Shown: positions 1 through 6,324, numbered from the stretch's first letter. The stretch: 6,352 nt of DNA from JAYGED01 sp046582565 (GCA_046582565.1 JAYGED010000021.1:1-6352); one strand, 5' to 3'. Program-made: numbers and translations. Notes: a model not told the origin generated them from the letters alone.

Positions 1-743
1 CGGGTGATATGACGACGGATTCCCTGGAAGATGAATTCCAGCAAGCCGGTGATTTTCTGAGCAAAATCGACTGTGCAAACATTGTTTCTATCTTGGGAAA
101 CCATGATAAATTCAGCCGACGCTCGCATGATTTCTTTCGTAAATATATCTACGACGGCCAGTTCATCGAGCCCAAAGACAAATCGAAAATACAAAAACGA
201 AGAGTCTATATGAACAAGGATATCGTCACCTTGGACGGCTATCTTTATGAAGCAAATTTTGTCCGATCGTTCGACATTAACGGCGAGACCATACTGGTCG
301 TGGCGCTGGACACCTGTGTCATGCATGAGCATTCCGGACTTATGGAAGAAGAAATTCTGCATGCCGTATCGGATGTCATCAAGGCCACGCCCCATGACCG
401 AATACTCATGCTTACCCATCATTCTTTGCTGACAACCGATAACATTCCTCTCAGAAACTCAAAGAGGGTTACCGACTTCATCCGCGAGCATTCGATTGAA
501 GCGACTTTCTGCGGTCATACCCATGAAATGGAAATGCTCGAGGTCAGGGATATCGTCCATGGCGGCGGTTATCGTCAATTTATGTGCGGCAGCATGTCGA
601 GCCGTACAGTAAATCGTGAATCCAACATGTATTGCAGTTATGAGAACTTTGGCTCGGAAGATGAAAAGATTACAATTACTCGTATGTACCCGGAAGGCGA
701 TCATATCAGGTTTGATGATACGGTGATTGAAAAACCACTTTAG
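1..743 (+). CDS. Calcineurin-like metallophosphoesterase, 5'-truncated by window edge
   Basis: Predicted metal-dependent phosphoesterase of the calcineurin-like superfamily; the substrate cannot be told from the sequence. The reading frame is open from base 3, where the codons just before the first ATG (base 9) encode Gly-Asp. Together with the following residues they form the family's 'GD' metal-binding motif, so the ATG at 9 is internal and the true start, with the D-x-H motif, lies left of the window. Numbering from that Met, GNHD is at 30-33, the histidine pair of the 'THH' motif at 137-138, and GHTH at 169-172; these are the remaining di-metal-centre motifs in the right order. The tail after GHTH (about 70 residues) is not recognised. 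GC is about 45% over bases 1-180, far below the next gene, which suggests transfer or a different genomic compartment. It ends 19 bases before the SDR start. Class assignment is secure; physiological role unknown. Confidence 0.9.
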   Translation, partial: GDMTTDSLEDEFQQAGDFLSKIDCANIVSILGNHDKFSRRSHDFFRKYIYDGQFIEPKDKSKIQKRRVYMNKDIVTLDGYLYEANFVRSFDINGETILVVALDTCVMHEHSGLMEEEILHAVSDVIKATPHDRILMLTHHSLLTTDNIPLRNSKRVTDFIREHSIEATFCGHTHEMEMLEVRDIVHGGGYRQFMCGSMSSRTVNRESNMYCSYENFGSEDEKITITRMYPEGDHIRFDDTVIEKPL

Positions 744-747
744 AAAA

Positions 748-754
748 GAAAGAG
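748..754 (+). promoter_or_regulatory. Ribosome binding site deciding the SDR start
   Basis: Purine-rich GAAAGAG lies eight bases before the ATG at 763. It supports that start over the in-frame ATG at 727, which lies inside the preceding gene. Confidence 0.6.
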
Positions 755-762
755 TGATCGAT

Positions 763-1542
763 ATGTCGAGCGGCCTTGAAGGCAAGCGCGCCGTTGTTAC
801 TGCTGGCGCCGACGGTATCGGCCGGGCCATCGTCCGCGCCCTGATGGCCGCCGGTTCACAGGTTCATATCTGCGATGTGGCCGAGGACAAGATCGCCGCT
901 TTTCAAGCGGAAGCGCCCGGCCTGGGGGCGACCCTCGCCGATGTCGCCGACGAGTCGCAGGTTGACCGCCTGTTCGACGAAGCCGAAGCCGCCCTCGGCG
1001 GTCTCGATATCCTGATTAACAATGCCGGCATCGCCGGACCCACCGGGCTCATCGAGACCCTCGATCCCGAGGACTGGCGGCGCTGCATCGATGTCAATCT
1101 CAACGGCCAGTTCTATTGCCTGCGCCGCGCCGTGCCTCTGCTGAAGGCGGCGGGTGGCGGCTCCATTGTCAATCTGTCCTCGACCGCCGGCATATTGGGC
1201 TTTGCCAACCGTTCGCCCTATGCGGCCTCCAAATGGGCGGTGATCGGGATCACCAAATCCCTCGCCATCGAGCTGGGCGGCGACCATATCCGGGTCAACG
1301 CCATTTGCCCCGGTTCGGTCTCGGGCGAGCGCATCGACCGGGTCATCGCCGCCGACGCCGAGACGCGCGGGTTGGCGCCCGCCGCTGTGCGTGAAGAATA
1401 TGAGCGTTCGATGTCGCTCGGAACTTTTATCGATCCCGAAGATATTGCCGCCATGGCGCTGTTCGTCTGTTCGGACGCGGGCGCGAAAATCTCCGGCCAG
1501 GCCCTTGCCGTGGACGGGAATACTGAAAGCCTCGCCAGTTAA
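763..1542 (+). CDS. Classical short-chain dehydrogenase/reductase (SDR), 259 aa
   Basis: Cytosolic NAD(P)(H)-dependent oxidoreductase of the classical SDR family; the substrate is not predictable. The cofactor-binding glycine motif reads TAGADGIG (13-20), a variant with Ala at the usual first glycine. Asp38 at the end of the second strand favours NAD(H) over NADP(H), by family rule. Asp60 and NNAG (86-89) follow. The catalytic tetrad is Asn112, Ser140, Tyr153 and Lys157 (YAASK). The C-terminus carries the usual ISGQ...VDG segment (243-252). Length matches the family's normal 250-260. An in-frame ATG at 727 would add 12 residues that overlap the upstream gene and have no family match. The ATG at 763 is preferred because it has a purine-rich GAAAGAG (748-754) eight bases upstream and places the Rossmann motif at the usual distance. 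It may be co-transcribed with the phosphoesterase, 19 bases upstream, but is far GC-richer (about 68% over 781-960). Confidence 0.95.
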   Translation: MSSGLEGKRAVVTAGADGIGRAIVRALMAAGSQVHICDVAEDKIAAFQAEAPGLGATLADVADESQVDRLFDEAEAALGGLDILINNAGIAGPTGLIETLDPEDWRRCIDVNLNGQFYCLRRAVPLLKAAGGGSIVNLSSTAGILGFANRSPYAASKWAVIGITKSLAIELGGDHIRVNAICPGSVSGERIDRVIAADAETRGLAPAAVREEYERSMSLGTFIDPEDIAAMALFVCSDAGAKISGQALAVDGNTESLAS

Positions 1543-1612
1543 ATGATGATGGGTGAAGACGACAACGCGCTGAGTATCCGGCGCGCGAACGGTGAGGGTG
1601 TGAAATTATCCC

Positions 1613-1619
1613 TGGAGGA
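1613..1619 (+). promoter_or_regulatory. Strong Shine-Dalgarno of the 58-aa membrane protein
   Basis: TGGAGGA, near-perfect complement of the 16S 3' end, ends four bases before the ATG at 1623. It is the best-looking ribosome binding site in the window. Confidence 0.8.
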
Positions 1620-1622
1620 ACC

Positions 1623-1799
1623 ATGAGCAACCGCAGCATCAATCTGGCTGGCTGGGCGCTCTTCGTGCTTTCGGCCCTGAGCTTCATCACCTCGAGCCTA
1701 CGGAGCGGCGATACGGCGGGTCTGATCGGTGCGGCCCTGTTTCTGGTGGCCTGCCTGCTATTCCTCATACCCTTCTTCAAGCGCGATCCGGAAGACTGA
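1623..1799 (+). CDS. Small two-helix membrane protein, 58 aa, unknown function
   Basis: A 58-residue product with two hydrophobic stretches, about residues 8-25 and 33-52, joined by a short polar loop (SLRSGDTAG). The N-terminus (MSNRS) is short and polar, and the C-terminus (KRDPED) starts basic and ends acidic. This predicts a helical hairpin in the inner membrane. The ATG is preceded by a very good Shine-Dalgarno, TGGAGGA at 1613-1619, four bases before the start, which is the strongest argument that this is a real gene. It starts 80 bases after the SDR stop, so may share its transcript. Its last 23 bases overlap the 3' end of the opposing DUF123 gene. No catalytic motif or known family is recognised. 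Small hairpins of this kind are often accessory subunits of membrane complexes, but nothing here points to a partner. Confidence 0.75.
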   Translation: MSNRSINLAGWALFVLSALSFITSSLRSGDTAGLIGAALFLVACLLFLIPFFKRDPED

Positions 1800-2178
1800 A
1801 ATCCGCCGGTAGTCCAGCTAGATGGGATGGACAGCGGCGGCAATCGCTGCTGCCGAAGCCGGGGACCGGTACGGACGCGCCGGGCAGGGCGCGGAGGTTG
1901 TCCATAAGTGCGCACTCGCGGCCGCCGGGCTTGGCCTGCACTGCGATGACGCGGCCGACGACTGTCAGCCGGTCGATATGCCAGCGTATACTCTTTTCCT
2001 GCCTTCGGTGGCGCGCGACCCGGGCGCGGATACCGCCGGGTCCATAGGCGCTGCCGCAATAGCCATAGCGCCCCGCCGGCAACGTCGCGCTCGCGCCCTT
2101 GGGGACGTCGAGCAACAGGGGCGCGTCGAGGTCAATTACCAGCAGATAGGCGCCGGGCTCGGTGGTAAGCTCATCCAT
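1777..2178 (-). CDS. DUF123 (COG1833, GIY-YIG-related) nuclease-like protein, 133 aa
   Basis: Member of the DUF123/COG1833 family, which is related to GIY-YIG/Uri-type endonucleases and is sometimes found fused to endonuclease III; a DNA-processing role is presumed but not demonstrated. Visible family marks, numbered from the chosen Met: PGAY (8-11), the GRYGYCGSAYGPGG segment (36-49) with Arg51/Arg53 and Arg56-His57, WHID (66-69), Glu88-Cys89, and the C-terminal FGSSDCRRCPSHL block (108-120). The domain fills the whole protein, as usual for stand-alone members. An upstream in-frame ATG (codon ending at 2217) would add 13 residues with no family match and overlap the divergent EamA start. Neither ATG has a clear Shine-Dalgarno, so the exact start is less certain than the gene. 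Its 3' end overlaps that of the small membrane protein by 23 bases. Confidence 0.92.
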   Translation of the reverse strand: MDELTTEPGAYLLVIDLDAPLLLDVPKGASATLPAGRYGYCGSAYGPGGIRARVARHRRQEKSIRWHIDRLTVVGRVIAVQAKPGGRECALMDNLRALPGASVPVPGFGSSDCRRCPSHLAGLPADFSLPDRA

Positions 2179-2190
2179 CGGGCTGACACT

Positions 2191-2195
2191 AGGGG
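2191..2195 (+). promoter_or_regulatory. Ribosome binding site supporting a TTG start
   Basis: AGGGG lies nine bases before the TTG at 2205. The in-frame stop at 2190-2192 leaves only CTG (2202) or TTG (2205) as starts near the family's usual N-terminus. Confidence 0.6.
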
Positions 2196-2204
2196 AAAGC
2201 GCTG

Positions 2205-3098
2205 TTGAACGGTACATTCAAGGCCCATGGAGCCATTCTGCTGAGCACCCTGCTCTGGGGCACTCTGTGGATTCCGCTGCGCGAGTTGAACGAGTCCGGC
2301 GTCAGCGGGGCGAGTGCCACATCCTTGAGTTTTCTGCTGGGGCTGGTTGTTTTGCTGCCGTATGCGGCTTGCTATGCGCGGCGTATCCTGCAGGGTGGCT
2401 GGCCCTTGGCCGCATCCGGGTTTTGCCTGGCGGTCTTCCTGGCGTTTTACGCCGAAGGCATGATTCGCGGCCAGGTCACCCGCGTGTTGCTGCTGTTCTA
2501 TCTGACCCCGGTGTGGAGCACGCTGTTCGCCCGCTTCATGCTCGGCCAACCGATTACCAAACGCCGCGTGGCGACTATTGTGCTCGGTCTTGCGGGCATG
2601 GTGGTAATCCTGGGGGACGGAACCGGGTTTCCCGTGCCGCGCGGCATCGCCGACTGGATGGGGCTGGCCTCGGGTGTCTTCTGGGGGCTGGCCATGGTCT
2701 ATCTACAGCGAACCGCATCGCGTCCCGCCTTCGACCGAATCTTCGCCGCCTTTGTCTTTTTTGCGCCGCTCTATTACCTGGCGACGCTGCTACCCGGCAG
2801 CCGGGCTTCCGTCGGCATGGCGGGCGATCCGTTGATGGACGGCTCGCTCGTGGTGGTGGCGCTCGCCCTGGTCTGGCTGCTGCCGGTCATCGCCCTTACG
2901 GTCTATGGCGCCAGTCGGCTCGACCCCGGCCGGGTCGCGATCTTCCTGATGCTGGAAATTATTGTCGGGCTGACGAGCGCCGCCTGGCTGCTGGATGAGC
3001 GTTTCGGCGCGCGGGAATCCATCGGCGCGCTGCTGATCGGCGCCGCCATTCTGGCCGAGGTTATCCGTCAGGAAAGATCGATCGACTCGAGGAAATAG
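2205..3098 (+). CDS. EamA/DMT-superfamily transporter, 297 aa, TTG start
   Basis: Inner-membrane permease of the drug/metabolite transporter superfamily with two EamA repeats. The substrate is not predictable; relatives export amino acids or other metabolites. About ten hydrophobic helices are visible. The first repeat covers about residues 8-137, with the typical late-helix segment LLLFYLTPVWSTLFAR (95-110) and GLAGMVVILG (128-137). The second covers about 150-287, with RVAIFLMLEIIVGL (243-256), the short E-R-F-G turn at 265-268 and GALLIGAAILAEV (274-286). Length is normal. The start is inferred to be TTG: an in-frame stop (TAG) sits at 2190-2192, no in-frame ATG lies near the family N-terminus, and AGGGG at 2191-2195 is nine bases upstream. 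The ATG at 2227 is out of frame. The gene diverges from DUF123 and its last 31 bases overlap the 3' end of DinB. Confidence 0.95.
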   Translation: MNGTFKAHGAILLSTLLWGTLWIPLRELNESGVSGASATSLSFLLGLVVLLPYAACYARRILQGGWPLAASGFCLAVFLAFYAEGMIRGQVTRVLLLFYLTPVWSTLFARFMLGQPITKRRVATIVLGLAGMVVILGDGTGFPVPRGIADWMGLASGVFWGLAMVYLQRTASRPAFDRIFAAFVFFAPLYYLATLLPGSRASVGMAGDPLMDGSLVVVALALVWLLPVIALTVYGASRLDPGRVAIFLMLEIIVGLTSAAWLLDERFGARESIGALLIGAAILAEVIRQERSIDSRK

Positions 3099-3568
3099 AT
3101 AACGTCGATATCGGTCGGCGTAACTCCCGCCTGGGTCAGCATGGCGTGGACCTGGCCGCGGTGGTGAGTTTGATGGTTATAGAGGGTGATCAATATGTGA
3201 TCGAGGCGGGTCTGCTGTTCGCCGTCGCCGAGCATGCGGGTATAGACGACGGGCGAGGCGATGCGGTCATCGTCGAAGCTGTCGACCAGATCGATCAGGC
3301 TTTCATCTTCGCGCACGCGCGCCGCCCTCAAGGGCTCGAAGTCGTCGAACAGAACATCCGTCAGGGACTTGATGCCGTGGCCGATCCTACGAATCCTCGA
3401 TGTCCACAGCCGGTCGACCACCAGCAGGTGATTGAGGGTGTTGTGGATCGAGCCGAAGAATGCCTTGCAGTCGCGGCGGTAATCCTCATCTGAAAGCTCG
3501 GCGACGCTGTCATAGATATGCCCGTTCACCCACTGATTGAAGCGGGCCATAAGCGCCAGGTTATTCAT
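3068..3568 (-). CDS. DinB-superfamily four-helix-bundle protein, 166 aa
   Basis: Member of the DinB/YfiT-like metalloprotein superfamily, whose studied members include thiol-dependent transferases and isomerases; the reaction here is unknown. The product starts MNNLALMARFNQW, the usual first-helix pattern. Probable metal ligands are His47 (in HNTLNHLLVVDRLW, 42-55) and the pair His132/His136 in NHQTHHRGQ (131-139), matching the family's H...HxxxH arrangement. The C-terminal PTDIDVIYFL (151-160) is also typical, and length is normal. The frame is open upstream to an ATG at 3643, but those 25 extra residues lie inside the DUF427 gene and do not resemble the family. The chosen ATG overlaps the DUF427 stop by one base (TGATG) with only a weak ribosome site, so translation probably depends on coupling to DUF427. 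The 3' end overlaps EamA by 31 bases. Confidence 0.93.
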   Translation of the reverse strand: MNNLALMARFNQWVNGHIYDSVAELSDEDYRRDCKAFFGSIHNTLNHLLVVDRLWTSRIRRIGHGIKSLTDVLFDDFEPLRAARVREDESLIDLVDSFDDDRIASPVVYTRMLGDGEQQTRLDHILITLYNHQTHHRGQVHAMLTQAGVTPTDIDVIYFLESIDLS

Positions 3569-4191
3569 CAAGCGCGTCTTGCGCCTTGTACGCGATCCAT
3601 GATCGAGGCCTGCCATTCCTCGCCGTCGGCATTGACCCACCACAGCGGGGAGACATCGTCGGGTGAGAACTCATAGGGACGGATGCCGTCGTTGCGCTCG
3701 CGGTGCCACTCCTTGGCGAGGGCCGGGTGGTAGGCGGCGAAATTATTGTGCTCGTTGATCCGGCCCGGTATCTCAAGCGGCTCGCTGGCTTGTGTGCCGT
3801 CATGGAACCAGGCGTCCATGCGGTCCCAATAGATGCCTCTGAGCTCAACCAGGGAAGCCATTTCAGGGTAGGGATCCAAATAAGCCCAGACGACATTTTC
3901 GACCAGCCGGCCGTCGACGGTAAGGGACCAGTAGCTGGCGTCGCCCTTATAGGGGCAATAGGTCGAATGATCGCTCTCGGTCAGAAGAGCCTGAGAGAGA
4001 TCGTCGCTGGGAACATAATAAACCGGCGCATGGCCGAGTTCGTACATGACCAGGACATGATTGCTGTCGAGAACGGTCGCGCCGTCGACCTCGGCGCGCA
4101 CCCGGAAGGGAAGGGGCTCTAAATCGATCACATAGCCGGTGTTTTTCTGCCAGGCCGGCGGCGGTAATTGGTTAAGGGTTCTTGCGGGCAT
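3568..4191 (-). CDS. DUF427 protein with degenerate zinc-ribbon-like C-terminus, 207 aa
   Basis: Cytosolic protein of unknown function with two parts. Residues about 29-128 form a DUF427 (PF04248) domain. Visible marks are VLDSNHVLVMYE (40-51), PVYYVPSDDL (56-65), TYCPYKGDASYW (77-88) and ENVVWAYLDPYPE (98-110). Residues about 150-203 resemble the PF14311/DUF4379 probable zinc-ribbon: LAKEWH (158-163), Asn167, Pro172, SPDDV (176-180), WW (184-185), then GEEWQASI and Arg200. The expected metal ligands are absent: Asn replaces the Cys after the tryptophans (WWV then N), GEEW replaces GHEW, and there is no terminal CPxC. The start is supported by AAGGGAG (4200-4206), eight bases upstream. Its stop overlaps the DinB start by one base, so the two are likely made together. 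The histidine kinase gene ends 76 bases upstream on the same strand and may share the transcript. The DUF427 call is firm; the C-terminal domain match is from memory of the family pattern. Confidence 0.93.
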   Translation of the reverse strand: MPARTLNQLPPPAWQKNTGYVIDLEPLPFRVRAEVDGATVLDSNHVLVMYELGHAPVYYVPSDDLSQALLTESDHSTYCPYKGDASYWSLTVDGRLVENVVWAYLDPYPEMASLVELRGIYWDRMDAWFHDGTQASEPLEIPGRINEHNNFAAYHPALAKEWHRERNDGIRPYEFSPDDVSPLWWVNADGEEWQASIMDRVQGARRA

Positions 4192-4199
4192 TTTATGCG

Positions 4200-4206
4200 C
4201 TCCCTT
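4200..4206 (-). promoter_or_regulatory. Shine-Dalgarno of the DUF427 gene
   Basis: On the minus strand AAGGGAG stands eight bases before the ATG at 4191. This fixes the DUF427 start and shows independent ribosome entry after the kinase gene. Confidence 0.7.
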
Positions 4207-4223
4207 GGCTGTGCTTGGCTGTG
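4204..4223. repeat. Perfect 10-bp tandem duplication
   Basis: CTTGGCTGTG occurs twice in immediate succession (4204-4213 and 4214-4223) in the leader of the DUF427 gene; the first copy overlaps the edge of its Shine-Dalgarno. Such a short duplication may be slippage rather than a functional site. Confidence 0.7.
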
Positions 4224-4267
4224 AGGCGGGCGATATTGCGCCAACCGGGAATGCTTGACCAGGGTCT

Positions 4268-6148
4268 TTATGCGACCACGCTCAGATCCTCTGCAATGTC
4301 TGCGTTCATGGCCAGGGTGCGGCTGGCGGGGAAGCGCACGGTCGCGACCGTTCCGACATTCTGCTCGCACGTCAATCCGAGTGTTCCCTGATGAAGCTCT
4401 ATAAGCGCCTTGGTCAGCGGCAGACCCAGGCCGGTGCCTTCAAATTTTCGAGCCAGGGTGCTGTCGACCTGAGTGAAGGCTTTCATCACCTGCTCGATAT
4501 CTTCAGGTGCGATACCGATTCCGGTATCGAGGACCCGGATGGAGAAGCCCCCATCATCGCCGATATCCGTCTCGACTGTCACCGTGCCGTCTGCCGGGGT
4601 GAATTTCACGGCCTTGGAAAGCAGGTTGATGATGATCTGTTTGATTTTGCGCTCATCGGCATTGAGGTCGGGAAGCGTTTCAGACGCCCGGTTCTGAAGC
4701 CTAACACCGCCGTCCTCGGCGCGGTTTTTAACCAGGGTCAGGCTGGAGCGCACGATCTGGGCGATATCCACCGGCTCATCGAAGAGTTCCATTTCGCCGG
4801 CCTCGATTTTCGAGATATCGAGGATGTCGTTGATCAATCCGAGAAGATGCTCGCCGGAGCTGTGAATATCCACGGCGTAGGACAGATATTGCGGGTTGCC
4901 GACCGGCCCCAGCAGCTCGTGCCGCATCATGTCGGAGAAACCGATGACCGCGTTCAGAGGCGTGCGCAGTTCATGGCTCATGTTGGCGAGAAATTCGGAT
5001 TTTGATCGATTGGCCGCCTCGGCTGCGTCACGCGCCTTGGTGGCGGTTTGGGCCATCTGTTTGAGCTCATTGCGCCGGTCTTCAAGGTGGCTGTTGACTT
5101 TGAGGAGCTCTTGCTCGGCGTGCTTGCGTTCCGTGATGTCGCTGTAAGTTGTCACAAACCCTTGGCCGTCGGGCAACGCATTGCCGTTGATTTCGATAAT
5201 GGTTCCGTCGGGGCGCTCGCGTTCGAAACGATGGGGTTTGAACTGCTTGGCGAGATTGACCCGTTCCTTGATTTGGGCCTCCACATCGCCGGGACCGTAT
5301 TCACCCCGTCCCGCGTTGTAGCGGATGAAGAATTCAAACGGATCTCCAGGGTGGAACCGATCGAGGGGGAATTTGAGCAGTTCGAGGAAGCGCTGATTGA
5401 AGGCGACGATATTGAGGTCCTTATCGGCGAAGCTGATGCCCTGATCGACATTGTTCAGGGTGGCTTCCAGGACCGCGGTTTTATTCGCCAAATCCCTCAG
5501 CGCCTGATTCCGTTCAAGTCGCGATTTCAAGTAGCGGAAAAAGCCGACAATCAGCGCGACCAGAATAACGAATGAAACCGCCAAAGCGAATTTCATCAGC
5601 AGGGTAACCGAGGCGACCGCTCTGTGCATCGTTGCGGCGCTTTCCTGACGCGCAAGGTTCAAGGTGAAGCCGAGAATGTCGATGGCATTGATCGCCGGTT
5701 CGCGGTCCACCCGGATCGCTTGGCCGATTTCGGCGAGGGTCTTGCCGTCAGCCGCCATGCGTTTGGCGAGGGCAAGGTTTCCGGCAAATTGGTTTACGAT
5801 TTCGACGATGATATTGAGTTCTTTGGTTTCGGTATCATTGACGCCAACCATTCTGTAGGCTGCCAAATTGCCCAGCGCTTCGGTGATCTTCTTTTCAATT
5901 AGTTCGATATGGTCGTGGTCACCGCTCTCAGCGAACATTTCGAAGTGATGAGCGAGCGTGTTGATGCCCTTGTCACCGCGTAATGCGTTTAGAATTACGC
6001 TCTTCGTTGAAGCGTCATGCTCGTAGTTCCGCCAGGTTTGTTCGATGCCGCCGACTTGTGTGATCGTGAATAGGGCCGTTCCGATAATGGTCAGGCCAGT
6101 GATTGCCATCACCGCCGCGATCCAGGCGCCGAGGGTCTTGGTTCTCAT
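4268..6148 (-). CDS. Membrane-bound PAS sensor histidine kinase, 626 aa
   Basis: Inner-membrane sensor kinase of a two-component system; signal and partner regulator unknown. Order: TM1 (about 6-30); a mostly helical, presumably periplasmic region of about 150 residues (31-180) with no recognised ligand motif; TM2 (about 181-204); a charged linker helix without an evident HAMP; a PAS domain of the PAS_7 type (about 225-340, with LNNVDQGISFADKDL and ending DITERK); a coiled-coil stretch (341-382); HisKA with FLANMSHELRTPLNAVIGF and phosphoacceptor His392; and HATPase_c with D-box DTGIGI (541-546), F-box AFTQ (557-560) and G-box GTGLGL (571-576). In the N-box, Asn508 is present but Lys512 stands where the second, Mg-coordinating Asn is expected. 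No receiver domain is attached, and no regulator gene is in the window. A GAGAGAG (6153-6159) four bases upstream supports the ATG. DUF427 follows after 76 bases. Confidence 0.96.
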   Translation of the reverse strand: MRTKTLGAWIAAVMAITGLTIIGTALFTITQVGGIEQTWRNYEHDASTKSVILNALRGDKGINTLAHHFEMFAESGDHDHIELIEKKITEALGNLAAYRMVGVNDTETKELNIIVEIVNQFAGNLALAKRMAADGKTLAEIGQAIRVDREPAINAIDILGFTLNLARQESAATMHRAVASVTLLMKFALAVSFVILVALIVGFFRYLKSRLERNQALRDLANKTAVLEATLNNVDQGISFADKDLNIVAFNQRFLELLKFPLDRFHPGDPFEFFIRYNAGRGEYGPGDVEAQIKERVNLAKQFKPHRFERERPDGTIIEINGNALPDGQGFVTTYSDITERKHAEQELLKVNSHLEDRRNELKQMAQTATKARDAAEAANRSKSEFLANMSHELRTPLNAVIGFSDMMRHELLGPVGNPQYLSYAVDIHSSGEHLLGLINDILDISKIEAGEMELFDEPVDIAQIVRSSLTLVKNRAEDGGVRLQNRASETLPDLNADERKIKQIIINLLSKAVKFTPADGTVTVETDIGDDGGFSIRVLDTGIGIAPEDIEQVMKAFTQVDSTLARKFEGTGLGLPLTKALIELHQGTLGLTCEQNVGTVATVRFPASRTLAMNADIAEDLSVVA

Positions 6149-6171
6149 CGGGCTCTCTCGAAGAGCATCGC

Positions 6172-6200
6172 GCGATTCCTCTATTGAGGGTGACTGTCAA
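6172..6200 (-). promoter_or_regulatory. Possible promoter for the histidine kinase
   Basis: On the minus strand a perfect TTGACA (6195-6200) is followed after 17 bases by AATCGC (6172-6177). The -35 is ideal but the -10 is poor, and the leader would be very short. It is a candidate only. Confidence 0.25.
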
Positions 6201-6324
6201 AGGATGAAGTCGATCGGGCTTTGGGCGGTATCTATGAAAGTTCGCATGTAAATTGTTCGGTGAAGAGATAATTAAAGACCAAGTTACTTAATATTCGGTT
6301 AGGCCATGTACTCATAAAAGGGAT

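Noticed and set aside
727..762. Upstream ATG giving the SDR 12 more residues
   Set aside because: It overlaps the previous gene, has no family match, and the ATG at 763 has a better-spaced ribosome site.
1566..1585. Possible hairpin after the SDR gene (CGCGC ... GCGCG)
   Set aside because: Five-base arms, a ten-base loop and no T-run; not a credible terminator.
1822..2208. Plus-strand open frame opposite DUF123
   Set aside because: The minus strand carries the conserved DUF123 motifs; the plus frame shows none.
3569..3643. DinB extended to an ATG at 3643
   Set aside because: The extra residues come from another frame of DUF427 coding sequence and lack family resemblance; the TGATG junction explains the start better.
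3703..4122. Plus-strand open frame opposite DUF427
   Set aside because: It mirrors DUF427 codons and has no family features.
4224..4267. Terminator between the kinase and DUF427
   Set aside because: Only a GGCG/CGCC four-base stem is visible and no T-run follows, so read-through into DUF427 remains possible.
4391..5575. Two long plus-strand open frames (4391-5005 and 5048-5575) opposite the kinase
   Set aside because: They are antisense shadows of a clearly conserved kinase in GC-rich DNA and show no recognisable domain.
6270..6292. CtrA-like TTAA boxes upstream of the kinase
   Set aside because: The boxes are 12 bases apart rather than the 7 expected.
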